A DNA stretch of 64,000 bases, taken from the NCBI GenBank assembly GCA_009760855.2, contig WPIO01000005.1:186001-250000 (forward strand), written 5' to 3'. Source of the DNA: Cristatella mucedo. Lineage: Eukaryota; Bryozoa; Phylactolaemata; Cristatellidae. Shown here in pieces: positions 26,240-41,200 of the stretch (the first letter of the stretch is position 1; each line of letters starts with the position of its first letter). Made by a program: the position numbers and the translations under genes. A model generated the notes under the pieces. That model was not told where the DNA came from and searched no databases. It was given only the letters and a program-made list of their open reading frames with translations.

Positions 26240-29200
26240 TCCTCTCTCTCCCTCCCTCTCTCGCTCTCCCTTTCCCCCCTCCCTCTCTCGCTCTCCCTTT
26301 CCCCCCTCTCTCTCTCCTTCTCTCTTTCTCTCTCTCTTTTTCTCTGGGATTTAGTAACCATGGTATTTGTGTGATTTTCACGAGCAAGAACATCATTAGG
26401 AGGAAATAATGTTGATTTGAACTAGCACACTGCACTTGTATATAATCCAAGTGTCTTCCAGCAAGTAGCAATTAAATGCAATTTCCTTCGACACCGACGC
26501 AGCTGCAATAAGTCTGCAATACGGGCCACTAGCTTAATACAGCATAATAAAGATTAAGAAACTAGCAACGATAGGGAAATGCATAACATATAAGAGGCAA
26601 AATGAGAATATCTCTTCGACAATCAAACAGATTCAAGGAGCCTCTGGCACGACAAGAGGACTGGCATGCACTGATAGGCACCAATGAGAACCTGACTGAT
26701 GGGCAGGCACATTGGAACAGAGCTTTGTAAGAAGTGACAACGGCAATAAAATCATGACAACTGTTCATTATTGGTGCTTAACGGTCTGCAAAAGTCTTCT
26801 AGTTAGGGTAACAAGGACTACAGTTGTAGTGGTGGCAATCAGAGAAGTTCACAACCTTATATGAAGCTGCTTCACACACAAAACAATAGGCCTGTTGAGG
26901 TTTGGTGAAAATCTTGTGCCCCTAATCTTCGAAAAAAATCCAACATAGCAATGATGGAGCATGCCATCCACTGAAATAATGGACTTTATTTTAGAAATAA
27001 TCATTGCAGACACAACAACACAATTAGTGTCCCTGTGTATTATTTTCTAATTACATATGCAGCAGAAGTATAGAGACTGACCGTTATTCCCCACAACCCT
27101 TGCTTTGAGGGTCAGGACCTTGATTAACTTGAAATAACCCTATTTACGAAGAGAAAACTGAAAAATTCGCATATTGTGGTTCACATTTGGTATTAAAAAA
27201 CCACAGATGAATCAAAATAAAAAGCATTTTCAATGAAGGCGTGAGAAAATTACCACTCATAAGGTTCAGAAATAAATACATGTTTTGGATTTGTGGCTAA
27301 ACTGCAAATCGCTTTCTCGAAGTGGCCCCTAACATGCTCCCCAATCATGTTTTCGCTATACTGGCCTTGGAACGATGCTCAAATTCCCATATATCCTGGT
27401 AAAAGCTCTCTCATTGTAATGTATTGTAATGTGATGTATCTCGATCTGTAACTCCACAAAGCCACAAAATCTGTGTGGGTGCTATGCAGGAGAGTTTTCT
27501 ATAGCGCAATCAAATCCTAAGCGGCTTTGGGTATGCATTTGGTAGCCAAGACACTTCATCTCATGCAACAAAGAGAAAGTAAGTAAGAAGCACAGCTAAG
27601 TCAGCAGCACAGTTGAGGTAGTGCATAGCATTGAAGTAGCAGCTCAGGACAGCTGCAAAGGATATTAGCTATAGGATATTAGATAAGTTACAGCCATATT
27701 CATCACCAGCTTCAGTAGCCTAGAGGCTTTTTCAGTAGCCCAGCCATTATGGACTTGCAATAATCTAGCCGAGACAGAACCAGGAAGCTAGTTACATTCT
27801 TTGCAAGCCTCCACAGCAAACAGTCCTCAATCTTACATAGGGATCGGGTGTGATGGCAAGTTTTTTTTAATAAACTTTTAAATTTAGGTAGCTGTCAGAG
27901 ATGACACCTGAATTCCGAGTACACTGTGCAGGTCTTATAACGGCATCACCTATTGCAAGAACAAAGTCTTCTAGTCCAGCCACACACTTTGAGACTCCTG
28001 GATAAACTATCAATGAATAGGCAGCCTTTACTCGGGTTGCTCGGTTCGGGTTATTATTACCCTCTGGGTCTTAGCCCAGAGAATAGGTGCATACTCTTCA
28101 CGACCGAGTTTGTAAGTTTGAGTCCTGAATTGAGCGATCCATTATTGCCTACTACAAGTGGTGGTGATAGCTGCCAAGGCCCTTCTGCTGCTATAGAAAT
28201 AGAGGGGCCACAAATAGAGTTGGCACATTGTTGCAGAAAGAAACACGGCCCATCTTGCCGACTGAAGAAGTAGGAATAAAGGTTGGAACAAGGTCGCGCT
28301 TTCTCGGATCAGTTACTTTTACACTTTCATCCAACACATTCCTCTCCTTGAGCCTGGAAGTCACAAGCCAGCCAAGAATTGAATTTGGTAAGACCGAGGT
28401 CTTTGCTCAAATCGTTGACATCTGTCTGGTTGGAGAAGTATGGCCTTCTTTCCTCAATCGAATCTGAGAAATTGCAATTTGGATCTTCAGCCTTCCTTGC
28501 TGTCTGACATGCTATACCCTCCTGAAAATAGGTGATCTCTCTCTCTCCAGAGGTGTGTGGATGGGGAGCTCAGAGCACTATGTGATACTAGGGCACTTGA
28601 TGAAGGAATGTGCGAATACATGATGGGAGGCTTGTTCTAGTCAGTCTGACATTAGGAAGGGTCCTCCTGTCAGAAGTAGCAGTTGCTCGAGTGATCAGTT
28701 AGTGACTGCCAAATCTGTGCCCCTCTGCTGCTCCCATCAAAAGACACTGTAACGAGTACTGGCAGAGCAGCTACACTCTTATGTATCAAAACTTAAAACC
28801 ATGCAATGCAAGCTCCTTAAGCATCAATTTATAGACTCAGTATTCCTGCGAATGTATAACGACCTTATCATGGAATGCTGACTAAAGTTAGAGTCTCTCT
28901 GATAGTTCTGCTGCATCTTTCGGTAGCATTTGATACTTTCGGTCACCAAGTCCCTCTTGCGCTCTTCTCATCTCGCCTAGCTATCACAGTCACTGCAGTT
29001 AAATATTTTAGGTACTATTTCAGTAAGAGAGATTTCAGAGCATTAATATCAAAGGCTAAAAAGTCATCCGAAGAGTCATTGAAGTATGGGGTACCCCGGG
29101 GATCTCACTTTTCACAATTTATACTCTACCTCTACCCAGAGTAATCGCCAATAACAATCTGGGATTTTAAGTTTATGCATGAGACACACAGCTAGCTGCG

Positions 29201-32200
29201 CCTGTGCTTCGATTCCTCTTGACTTCCAGCACGTCAAACTCTCATAACTCACCTGGAGCATCCCTGTATTGCTGACATTTGCATTTGGATGGTGGCAAAC
29301 TTTCTCAAATTGAATGACAAAACAACCAACATACTAGTTATAGGCAAACCTATTGTTACTAATAAATTGAAAAACTAACCCTCAAACTCAAAATGAGTTA
29401 TACCATCATATCTCCTGTAGCATCGGCATGCTATCTGATGCTATGTTTAAGAGTGATTTTTCACCAGACAATCACAACAGCTCCACAATCAAGTCTGCAT
29501 ACTTTCCATACAAACAATCGCAAAAAATTCATGCTTGCTTAGACATGGATACGACAGCTAAGCTGATTCTTGCATTTGTGACGTCTGGTCTTAACATCTG
29601 TAACACTACTTTCGGGTCCTCCAGCCTATGCAATAAGGGCTTACAAATAGTGCAAAACTCTGCAGCCAGGCTTTTCTGTCGTGAGTGTAGCAGCTGCCAC
29701 AATACACCACTGACCTGCTCCCCATCAGCATGCAGCATATCGACTTATACGTTTTCACTCACTTTGAGGTCCCTTCATTCTCTTGTTAGAGGCTACCTAT
29801 CCTAACTACCCCAATCAGGCTAGGCATTGTAACACCTGCTCATCTGACTCAGGTCATTTTGTTATGCTTCTAAGCAGCCTCAAAAACCTTTGCAAATCGT
29901 ACCTTCAGTTCGTATCATCCCAAAGTGAGCCGTAATGGCTCACTAGGTAAGGCGGTTGCTTTTCACGACCTCGGCCCCGAGGTCGTGAGTTCGAATCCTG
30001 CGGTGGGCGATCCTTTATCGCCGCTGCAAGCGGTGGTGATAGCCGTAAAGGCTCTTCTGTCGCTATACAAAGAGAGGCTGTTAAATCAGCTTTTATTTAT
30101 TTATTTAAAGCCTGAAACTAACTCCTGATAGTCACATCATCTGACTTGATGAAATTTTAAATGAAGTAAGTTAACTCATCTGTTCCTCACAGAATTAGCT
30201 CCGGCCCTGCGAATTGTCCTGCGTGTACTTATACATGCTGACTCTGTGCATATTATCACTAATCGACTGGGCCCTGATAGTACAGGAAGTAAGGTGCTCC
30301 CTCTTCACGGCCGAGATCGTACATTCGAATCCTGAAGGTGAGTAATTCTTTATTGCCAACTACAAGCGGTGGTGATAGCCGATAAGGCTCTTCTGCTGCT
30401 ATACAAATGAGGCTGAGATGTGTTAATTTATTACTCATTTGACATGTTCCTCCATAGCTAGGATAAAGTGCCTAGAATAAGATTTGGTTCCCTAAGGGTA
30501 CTATATAAAATTCTTATTATTTTTTTATTGCTACAGGTTAGAATCAGCAAGCCAGGACTTGTAGGCAACAGCTTTGAAACAAATATGTAGTAGAGTGAAC
30601 TGACGCGGGAATGCAAATCTGAAGACTCTAGCAAATGCATGCGGTTCCTTGAGCTCAGTCGTGTAGCATGAAGCCAAATCAGAAACATGAAAAAAGATGT
30701 CTTTTATGTCAATGCTCTGTTTTCCTATTTAAGCTAGGCTCTCCACTTGCATTACTGATCGAGCTAGCATATGATAAATGTGTGCTAATTTATGCTCTGA
30801 TTATGGCTGCTTTAGTAATCCACCGATGGAAAAACTTGGAGAATCCAACAGTGTAGCATCTCTTTACATGCATTCAATATGAGCAATGCAAAATATGCAA
30901 TATACAATAATGTAATAGGCAGAATATAAAATATGAAAGAATATGCCAAGTATCATATTGATCTACCTCCATCAAATAGCGAGTGATTGCTGACAGTCGG
31001 AGTTGATGATGCAAGTGGTGTCACGATACCTTCACTCCGAACCTCGCTCATGCTCTCAGACGTCGAAATAGGGCTAATAGTGGGTTGATTGAGTGAAGCC
31101 CCTTCGGACGATGGCCGGGTGTCAGGCGACGAAGGAGTCTAAAAACAGCAATGTCCAAGACTCTGAAAAGCACTGCAAAATGCTCACTGGCCACCCGATC
31201 ATAGCTCAGATAACTATAGAGCTATATTTGCTGCATCCGACGACAAGCAGCTCGCTTTGTGTCTGCTGTCTGATAATATAAACAAGTCTCCTGCATGGCT
31301 TAGCGGTGACTGCATCAAGCCATAAAGCTAAGAAACCTAATGGGAATAAAACTGACGGGTTTTCTATTGCACACTAAACGATACAAATAAGTATACACCA
31401 ACATGTCGCGTTCACTGCAATCAACTCGATCAACGGAATGTTTGCTTTGTGCATTAAGTGGCCATTGCCAGGTAACTATTTAGGTTTGTGTAAAAAGAAA
31501 TTGCAGTGGGTAACATGTAGTTTATACCAATGCAATAAATAGCAGGCTAAATCAGAAGAAATTTTCATGTCAAAAGTGGGAGTGACTGGCCACTCACTTT
31601 ACGTACTCATGAACAATCTATGCCTCTATGTTCCAAAATAGCCCAAGAATTTTCTAACATAATGCATAACTGTTGGATGGCAACCAATTTTGTGTATCAG
31701 TAGTTGCTTATATGACTTTGTCTTTATGTCGTAGCTGCTAGTCTGCAGTTTTGAAAGTTGCCGAATCCCGTTGGAGCTAATTTTCTAGATATTTCGTGCA
31801 ATTATGTGATATTAGGATTTCCTAACAATTGTATATGACTTTGTGCCTAATGCATATCACTAAATATTGTACCATTTACTGAGAGGTAGTCTAGTATGCC
31901 TCTAGAAAGTCTGGTCCTTAAAATTCAGTATAGACCGAAGAAATCTTTTGTCTGGTCACTCCAATCTGACAGAGACAGACCGAGACAGACTAGAGATAGA
32001 CAGAGACAGACAGCGACAGACGGAGACAGATTGAGACAGACCGAGACTCACCGAGTCAGACAAAGATACACAGATACAGACAGACTGAGACAGATCGAGA
32101 CAGACGGAGGAGACAGACAAAGATACATAGAGTCAGACCGAGACACACCGAGACAGAAGGGGACAGACGGCGAGTTAGACATGGCACTCACAACACATCA

Positions 32201-35200
32201 TTCTAGCAATATTGAATTCTTAATTCTTATATGCTAGGCATAATTCCTGACCACTTTTTGGTAGTTCCAACGTCTTTAGAAATCACTTCCACAGCTCATC
32301 AAATTATGTGCACATCTTGAACCAACGACCAGAAAAGAATCTCACTACCTCGTCTGTGCATACAAACTGTAATTATTGTAACTCAGTCTTAGTGTGGATG
32401 ACAAACACTGTTATAATATTTTTTTGCCAGTTAGTCCACAAAGCAATCACAAGTATGATTTCAAATCGTCACTGTACCTGAAGGCCGGCAGTGTGTGAAT
32501 CTGCCGGTGGTCTGGCTGCAGCTGCTGGGGGCTCACCCCGTTCCAGGACGATGCTCACGGGTGCTTCAGCATTCCTCAAGGTCTCAACAGCAAGCCGGTG
32601 TGTCACAGCCGTCAGGTCTATGCCGTTGACAGACAGTACGCGATCACCGAGACAAATTTGTGTGCATAATTCAGCTGGCCCGCCGGGTACCAGCGACTTA
32701 ACATAGATTCCTCCATGCTTGACACTAGTGTTTGTTCCACCCTGATAAATAATCAAAGACAACTCGGCAATGTCCACGCAGAAGTTTCCATATTGGAGCA
32801 GCACGTGCACGAGAGCCACAATTAACACGTACCGTGACGTTCAGACCAAGACTCCCACTTGTTTTTGCAAGAAGAACCTCGTATTTGTCACCGACATTCA
32901 GCTTATCACTGGTTCTAGTTGCAAGTGAGGCTGCAGAGACACTAGTCGGAGAGCCCACAGCTGTGCTTGCAGCCACGATGGTAGCCCTAGAGGGTGCCAA
33001 ATAATATGCAAAACAGACTTGAAACACTAGACAGAAACAAAGTCGACTCGTTCAGCAGTGCCACCACAGCTGAAAGAATATGCTAAAGTTAAGCCAAGTG
33101 GAAAATTTGCCACTACAACTGAAAGAATACCACGAATTTTTGTGAGAAAAGACCGGCGATGATGAGTGCCATGTTGACCTGCCTTTTGAATAGCCACAGA
33201 GTAGCCAGAAAATAATTTACTGGCACACTACCATTCTGGCTGTTTCACAAGGACAATACAAAATCATGCAGCCATAGAAACACACAGCAACCGATGGGCT
33301 GATAATAAAGTAAAACAGAAATAATTGCAGTTTCATTCACCCTATATAAGACACTTGTTTACAGCACAGTCTGATAATAGTCTGCTATCAATATCCGATT
33401 CGGAGGTAATGCAAGTGCCAGCAGCAGCTCTAAAGCCAGGCTGTCACATACTTGTTTGATAGGCCTGTAACCGCATCCGACTCGGTTGCTTTCTTTCGGG
33501 ACTTGGCAGCTGGGCCGGTCATAACAACGCTAACTTCTTCATCCGAACTTGCTTCATCTGAACCATATAAAATTCTCATTCATGCTGAATCCGAATAATA
33601 AACTGAGACTTGGCCAAACATGAACCGATCAGGATAACTCGGTGACAACAAAGAAAGCAGAATGAATCACGACTTACCAGACATACCATTCTTATCATCC
33701 ATAGAGCGGCTGCCATGCGAGACTGACTTGTTAGCACCACTTGCCATCGAGCCGGTGCTGCTTTCCTGCTTTGCTGCAGCCATTTGCTTGGTACCATCTG
33801 CATATACAGCGACACCATTTATTACAGTGGCAACTAAAATGAGCTCTAGAGTGTCTTTGAAGCTTATAAAAGTGATAGCCGAGATTTCTGGCATATGCAA
33901 GCAATAAATTAAGCCTAGAATATTCAGCATCACCTTTTGAACGTTCTGAAGGCTGTCGTTCGTCAGTGTCTTGCCGGGTGAGGCTGGCTTGCATTTCTGG
34001 GGTACCAGTCTCCTTCGCAGTGTACTGAGGGTCGCTGAACTTTGTCACAGTTGATCTCTGACCCACAGCTGGCTGATCAGACTCGGTTACCTTGTCAGGG
34101 AGGTTTCTGGGGCTTAGGCTGTTCTTATCAGCCTGTGGTAAGGCCTCGGAAACACGTTTCTTCGGTGTCGGCTTTTGAAAGGCACTAGCAGAGCCTACAG
34201 AGAAGCTATCCTCAGCCATATCCTGTCTTACTGGTGATACATGGTACCCAACAGTGGGGCTGCTGGGCATTTGTCTGGTGACCTTGACCTGGGGTTCTCC
34301 ATCGTCGGAGCTTATGCCAACGTCATGCTGCTCCGACAGTTCACCAGGTGATGTCCGGCTACTGGTCGAATCAACCAGCCATTCGTCAGACATTAATGAA
34401 GAGTGCATACCCTTGCTAAAATCTGATGACCTTTCACGATCACGACTGCTAGCTCGAACTATAAGCTCTGAACTTCGTGATGACAGGCCAGCAGACCCTG
34501 AATTTTGGGCATCTCTGTGCTTATTATGAGAACTGGTGCTTGGAATATCAGAAAGTTGACAGTCAATCCCTTGTTCAGCAGCCATGGCTCTGGAAAGCAC
34601 CAGCTGCACCTCACCACGAGCATCCTTAATGAGATCCATTGCCTCTCTTCTGGATGTACCTTCAATTGTCTGGCCATTGATCGCTATGATACGATCACCA
34701 ACCCTTACATTTCCTTTAGTTTCGAAGTGTCCTCTACGCATTACCTCTGCTACAAAAATGCCACGCTTCTCAGGGTCATTCATTCCCACCAGATTGATGC
34801 CTAAACTTCCTGTTTCGGGATCTTTTTCAAGACTTGTAGTCACAATCTTCTTTCTGCTGTCGTGAAGTTCATCGGTTGTATCCCTCGAGGCTGAAATATA
34901 AGATATGTGTGACACGACTATTCATCAATTGCAAATGAGTTAGTCTTACAGAGTAAAGCCAGATGCTACAATGGCTTCACCACTACCCGACAGGAAATTG
35001 AGTCCATCCCTCAGGAATTGCTGCAACAACACAAAATAGAGAATGCAATGGATCCAATTGCCTCCAATCAGACGTGTTAATAATAATAATCATAATGCAC
35101 TTGATAAAGCACCCTCAGAGAACTCAATCTCTTTCTAGGCGCTTTACATTTACTGCAAAGGGAACCGCTATTGAACGGTGAGTAATATTATGCTTGATAA

Positions 35201-38200
35201 ACAACATGAATAACGTGGTTAGGCGCGACATGCACAGGGTCAGCATGCAAGTGTGGTTAGTGGCAGCATGCCCAGTGACAGCATGCATACATTAGCATAT
35301 GAAGGACGAATCACAGGGACCCACTAAATGCTGTCCTAAATAGGTGTGTTTTAAGTTCTTTTTAAATGTGGCCTAATCGGAGGTGAGGTATCGACAGAAA
35401 ACAGCGACAAACGATGGTCCTTTAAAATAAGGCCGCATTGTCTAGCAATTGCTCAGTGCAATTTATCGTGAACGTGCCTCAAAAAATGCAATTTCATTCA
35501 CCAGATCGCATTAACTTAAAAAACGCACTGCAGGTTATCTACCTTTTCCAGCAGGCACTCGCCGGGGGGCCGCATCGGCAGAGGCTTCACCATAGCCATC
35601 GACCCCATCGACCGAGTTGCCACCCATCACTGCTGGCTCCATCAAATATGCTTCTCGGTGGTCCTAGCAATCAATGTGGGAGCAGTAGAAACTATGCCGA
35701 AGGTTTTACGGTATAACGACAGCGATGGCTGTGCCAAGCTGCTGCTAAATCCTTACCTCGGTTACGTTACTCCACACCATTTCAGTAGCTGTCGCAGACG
35801 ACTCTCCTACGGCTGCAACGACATGGCTTTAGCGGGCCATGCACGACAGGCTATGCACGCCCGCTCTGCCAACCCCTAGCCGACGGCCTCCGATATGGGT
35901 GAGAGTCTTGGGCAATGCAGCCAGGAATCTATGAGTGGTGCATTCTGTGTCAATGCACAATTAAGTTGAGAAAGCAATTTTACGAAGTCTATCAGCTCGC
36001 TCCATCGTGCCATGATTTCTGCGGCTGTCAGCCCCCGGAAGCCGGCCATCGAGCATCTCGCCGCTTTCCCTTTCTGCGGAGTCGTGCTTGAGCTTGTATA
36101 TAGAGGGGAGCCTGAACCTTGCAGCAAACGACTGACAGTTGCAACCCCGGCCCTTGAGTGAGTCCACGATTGCAAAGATCATCGGGCAGATTTAAAGGAT
36201 GACTATTCCGCGAGGGTACGTATGCGACGATGGAGCACCAATGCTCAGCAGCACAGGCAGGCTATCTGAAGGCCGAGTTGAGGATAGCACTGCAGCTACC
36301 GCATATCTAAACGAAGCTCATACAAGGTGCAGAGGCGTTTTCTGTGCATCGGCACTAACCTGTCACTGAAACCCGTGTCCCTTGCGATAGTGTTACAGTC
36401 TGCCGCCGATATCTTTGCAGAGTCGATGCAAATAAGACGAGATATTTTGCCCTGCACAGCAGCCGAATGAGATATTAAGGTGCGTGTGAGATGCATGCGG
36501 TAGGCTAGAAACAAAAACCAAGCTAAGATGCTTCAGGGTTCACATACTTTCTGTAGCCATCTGTGAAGTAACTGGTCTTGGTGGCCTTGGGTTTTTCTAT
36601 GCTGACCTGTGTCACGATGGTGACCTTCTTGCGGTTAAAGGAGAATTTCTGCAGACTGCTCCACGGTAGACTGGTCGAGGATGCACTGTTTGGGCTTCGT
36701 GTCTCGCACAGCACGAGACCTCGTGCAGACAGTCCGAGCCAGATTAGGCCAGTAACACGGCCATCGCCAATAGGCAGAGTGCTCACGAATGCTGATGCTT
36801 GGGCCTCGGTCACGAAAACGCGATAGAAATGCATGCCATAGTCTTGCACACGCTGACAGATCTAAAACCAATGAAGTAAGTTTTGGCCTTACTTAATGGA
36901 TATGTTCATTGTGTTGGCAGTTCAACTTGGTGAGGACAATGTCATCCAACATTATGCAATTGGTGCTAAGAATGCCGGACCCTGGAGTTCGAAGCCTTCA
37001 AAGTTTTCGGCAACGAGTATGTTCACCGGTAAACTGCCCGTCGATCTAATGCACCCTGTGAAGTAGGACAACTAAGACGGCAACAAGCAGGATGCTTCAG
37101 TATTGTCATCACTCGGCAGCATATTGGCGCAGAGTCTAACTTGCAACAGCTCACCAGCTATAAAAGTGACAAGCATGCACAGCAAAACTGCTCAGAAAAA
37201 AATGTAAGCAGCAGGCCCGACCATTTTGAGCACTTGTAATCAGAAGGCAACCACACTCGTTATTGCGACTGATAATTAGTGATCTAGTAATTAGCTAGGG
37301 AAGCTCTACATAGATTACAAGAATTGGACTTCAGAAAAGTGCTCGTGCACAGCACACTCACAGACCGCCTTCGGAGAGCCAGTGATGCCTCGCTGCTTGA
37401 TTATTCACTGCAGGACAGACACACTGCGGGTTACCAAAGCAGAGGGAAGGTACACACACACCCACACACGCTAACCGCATAGAGGCGATCCTATATTGCT
37501 GCCACCCCCTATTACAGAGATATGCTATGCAGCTACGTCCTTGGCACAGAGAGAAGTAAAAGAAATTCCAGGCAAGCCCGTGACCAGATCTGCACAAAGA
37601 CTACGTTATTTTACTGATGTCACCCTCCCAATGCTGGAATATAAAAGTAAATGCATGCTCAAATATGCACATGGGTGCCTGAGCACAAGTGCAGTCTCGA
37701 GTAATAATAATAATAATAATGCACTTGATAAAGCGCCCTCAGAGAACTTAATCTCTTTCTAGGCGCTTTATATTTGCTGCAAAGGGAAATGCGATTGAAT
37801 GGTGAGTAAAATCGTGCTTGAAAAACAAGCAAAATGAATAATATGGTTAGGGGTGGCATGCACAGGGTCGGCATGCAAATGTGGTTAGAGGCAGCATGCA
37901 CAGTGTCAGCACGAATAAGCACATCATGGACAAATCACAGGGACCCACTAAATGCTGCCTTAAATAGGTGTGTTTTTAAGTTCCTTTTAAATGTGGTCAG
38001 GTCAGGGGATGTTCTAACGCAGGTCGGGAGAGAGTTCCAGGCTTTGGGAGCATACGAACTAAATGCACGATCTCCAAAGGATTTAAGGTTTGTGCGAGAT
38101 ATTTGTAGACTGTTGGATTCCAAAAAGCGGGTGGTACGATGCTTGGCCTGATGGGGTAGTATATCTGAGAGATAGGCTGGAGCCATAGAATGAAGGGACC

Positions 38201-41200
38201 TAAAAGTAAGCAACAAAACCTTAAATTCAATCCGTTGCTTGACTGGTAGCCAGTGCAGATCGGCGAGAAGTGGAGTAATGTGGCAACTGCGATGCTCACG
38301 ACAGACAAGCCTAGCTGCAGAGTTTTGCACCAGCTGCAATCGCCTGATCGCACATGCTGGTAGGCCAGTAAGCAGTGAGTTGCAGAAGTCGAGACGGGAT
38401 GTCACGAATGCATGGACCAACTTGGACGTGGTGTCCTTATCTTAACAAGCCCGAATTTTAGCAATGAATTTTGCAATGAATTTTAGTTATGAAGCTGAAA
38501 ATAGGCAGATTTGACTGTGGAGCTGATATGGTCGTCTAACGAGGGGTTGCTTTGGAATATGACACCTAGATTTCGAGCTGATTCAACTGGAGATATGCTG
38601 GCAGAGCCAATTTTGAGAGTCAGCCTTTCCAATCTCTAAATCACACTGGGTTTGCCCATAACTAGTAAGTTAGTTTTATCATAAGTAAGTATCATAACTA
38701 GTAAGTTAGTTTTAGAAAATTTGCTGCCATCCATGTGCGGATGTCATCAATGCATGCAGCAAGTGAGTTGAGAGAATTTGAGGTGCTCGAAGGCTGGGAG
38801 GGATCAAAGCAAAGGTACAACTGAGTGTCATCCGCATAGAAGTGAAAGCTTAGATTGTGCTTGGCAATCACATCAGCAAGAGGGAGAGTATAAACCGGGG
38901 AAAAACCGGACCTAGCACGGAGCCCTGAGGTACTCCATATTTCAGAGGTACTTCAGATGATCTTTGTCCATTCACGTCAATACTCTGGAGTCTCCCACTG
39001 AGATAGGACCTGGACCACTGCAGAGCAGTGCCAGTGATGCCCAGGCGAGTAGTTTTTGTGAATGGCTTAGCCTGACATGAGTCCAAGTCGCCAGCAACAT
39101 GCTCATAGCATGCTGGTGAACACTTAGCAATTAACCCAGCACTACGGACTCCCAAGGGAACAACAAATGGGTAGGCATTCATTCACATTGTGAGCAGCAA
39201 AACATGCACTAGCAGAACTATTCCAAAGAGAGGACGGCAAGCGGAAACACCATTGCAAGTGGGAGAGCATGCATTCATCTCCCGATCTCTCGTAAGACGT
39301 GAGACCTGCCAAGGCACTTTGCCAAGCCTTAGCCTTTCCGTCAATCCACTCGGCAGGCAGGATGTGGGGCTCGCAAAAACCAGACGCCCGCCTAGAATCA
39401 GAGTTCAACATTGACCTCTCACTCGAGTGTGGCAGGACCGAGGAGGATGAGTAGGAGGAGGAGGACGAGGAGGAGGATGAGGAAAGGGAGCAAAAGACTC
39501 GACTCACCTCGACGAACTTGCTCTCTGCAGCTGCACTGGAGAGGCCGGCGTTTCGAGCATGACAGGCTGCCAGTGTCGTCCTCCAGTGGCCTTCGCGCAT
39601 CCGCCTGAGCGCCTGAGCGGGCAAGTAGTGCTGAGGCAGAAAGTAGGACGTGCTTCTCCGTGCATCGGCGTGATCGCCGTACTCGGCTTGCAGGGCCACG
39701 CCGGCCAGAAGCGAGAGTGCATCGTCCGATTCAACTAGCAGACGCTCTTCGACGACGTCGGTGCGAAGCTGGAGGTAAAGACCGTGCCTCGAACTCGGCT
39801 GTCTACAAGAGAACAAAACAGCAAGCATTCAGCAGGATCTGCCTGCTTGAAGGAAAGCAGAGTCAGCTACTTTTAGATCGGGTCTAAAGAGATTTCTAGG
39901 CAGCGATAAACCGGCACAAGGCTTCATGCTCTCTCTTAGTGGGAGCACAAGAAGTTTTTAGAAGGGTGACAGGGTTACAGGTTACATTGTGGGGCTGCAC
40001 GAGCTGGGCACAAAGATCCTATTTGTTTCCGGAAGAGGCCAGAAGGCGCAAGAAATTCTTTCAGTAAAAACCGGTTTTTACTGAGAGGCAAACACATTTG
40101 TATGGGGGAGAAGCGGGAAAGGGAAAGGGATGGAGGTCTCGCCAGGCTTGCCCGATGGCTTACCAGCAATGCGACTCCTTACAGTCCTATGGGCAGCCCC
40201 TGTGCTACGAGGAAGGGCATGCCCCCCCCCCCCGTTAGGGCTCCAGCAGTGTGTCTGTCTCTAAGTCGGGTCGGAGTCTAGAGGCTCCTTCGAAACGTGC
40301 AGCAAGAGAACTGCTACTACAGAACTGCAGAACTGCTCGGCCATTTTTTATTTCAATTTTAAATATCAGCTCATCAGGCTTCTAAACTGAAGCTATGATA
40401 GATCAAGCGGTTGTGACTGTAGCATGTCGTCGAGAGATGCTAAAATTCTGCCACTTCATACCTGCTTGCTCAAGTCCGGCACAGCACAAGCCACAAAAAA
40501 AGGCACAGCCTGGTGAGCAATGTCTTTTCAGTCAGCAGCAAAAGATCCACGTAAGTTCCCTATCCAAGAGCACAACAATAATGAGGAATGTTACATCTTT
40601 GAGATACGTGGCAGCCAGCCATTCGGTTGTTTCGAAAAATTCGGCATATTCAGAAGGGGAGCACCACTGCTCTCGGCCTGCTAAGCTATGAGGACAGGTA
40701 AATCGGGTGTGACGTCATATTTCTGACAAACTTTGCTCACACCCTCACTAAGGGGTTAAGATTTAGGCACCTAAAAACTTTCGGGCGATGGGCCTGAAGA
40801 TTGCATAGGCAGATAAGACAGCCCACAACCCACCCCACACACACACATACACACCTTCGTGCTAGATTGCCGTGAGAGATCGATAATCCTAAGAGCCTAC
40901 TGTTGAGATGGTGACGTGAGAATGCATACCCCAGCCTATGGCAGTGCTTGGCCTCAATGTTGTCTGCTGGTACTGGACTGGGAGGCTCCTTCCGACCTTG
41001 ACTAGCCAATCGGAATGCAGCGTTCCTGTTGCTAGGCGTGAGCCAAAAAGGCAGCCAATCAGAGTGCATAGTTACTGAGCCGAATACAGTGGAAACTCCG
41101 ATTAGCGTTAACGTCTGCAACTGAGTTGATTATAAAACGTTGTTGAGTTCTGTTGCGTCCGAGTGCTCCAAGCATCTTGCTGTTTATCAAGACACTGACA

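Larger units (their letters stand above)
28870..30525 (+). mobile_element. Old LINE-A copy split by two SINE insertions
   Basis: RT remnants ([17 protein letters not shown], then [17 protein letters not shown]) start at about 28875, followed by the C-terminal region (29540-29910). The sequence breaks at 29925, resumes at 30106 ('cctgaaactaactcctgata'), breaks again at 30266 and ends with a LINE tail at 30430-30525 ('aaagtgcctagaataagatt'). The two gaps are exactly filled by SINE-1 copies. Confidence 0.8.

Noticed and set aside
26077-26409. Arg/Glu- and Leu/Ser-rich ORFs on both strands
   Set aside because: They are the (TC)n/(GA)n tract at 26120-26345.
29926-30105. True tRNA gene
   Set aside because: Boxes A and B are present, but there is no cloverleaf with anticodon arm and acceptor pairing, and the sequence recurs many times with a common body and tail, so it is a SINE.
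34944-35021. Candidate exon between exons 16 and 17 ([12 protein letters not shown] frame)
   Set aside because: It has GT-AG borders, but it needs phase 0 in and gives phase 2 out, which cannot fit exons 16 and 17; these join directly in phase.
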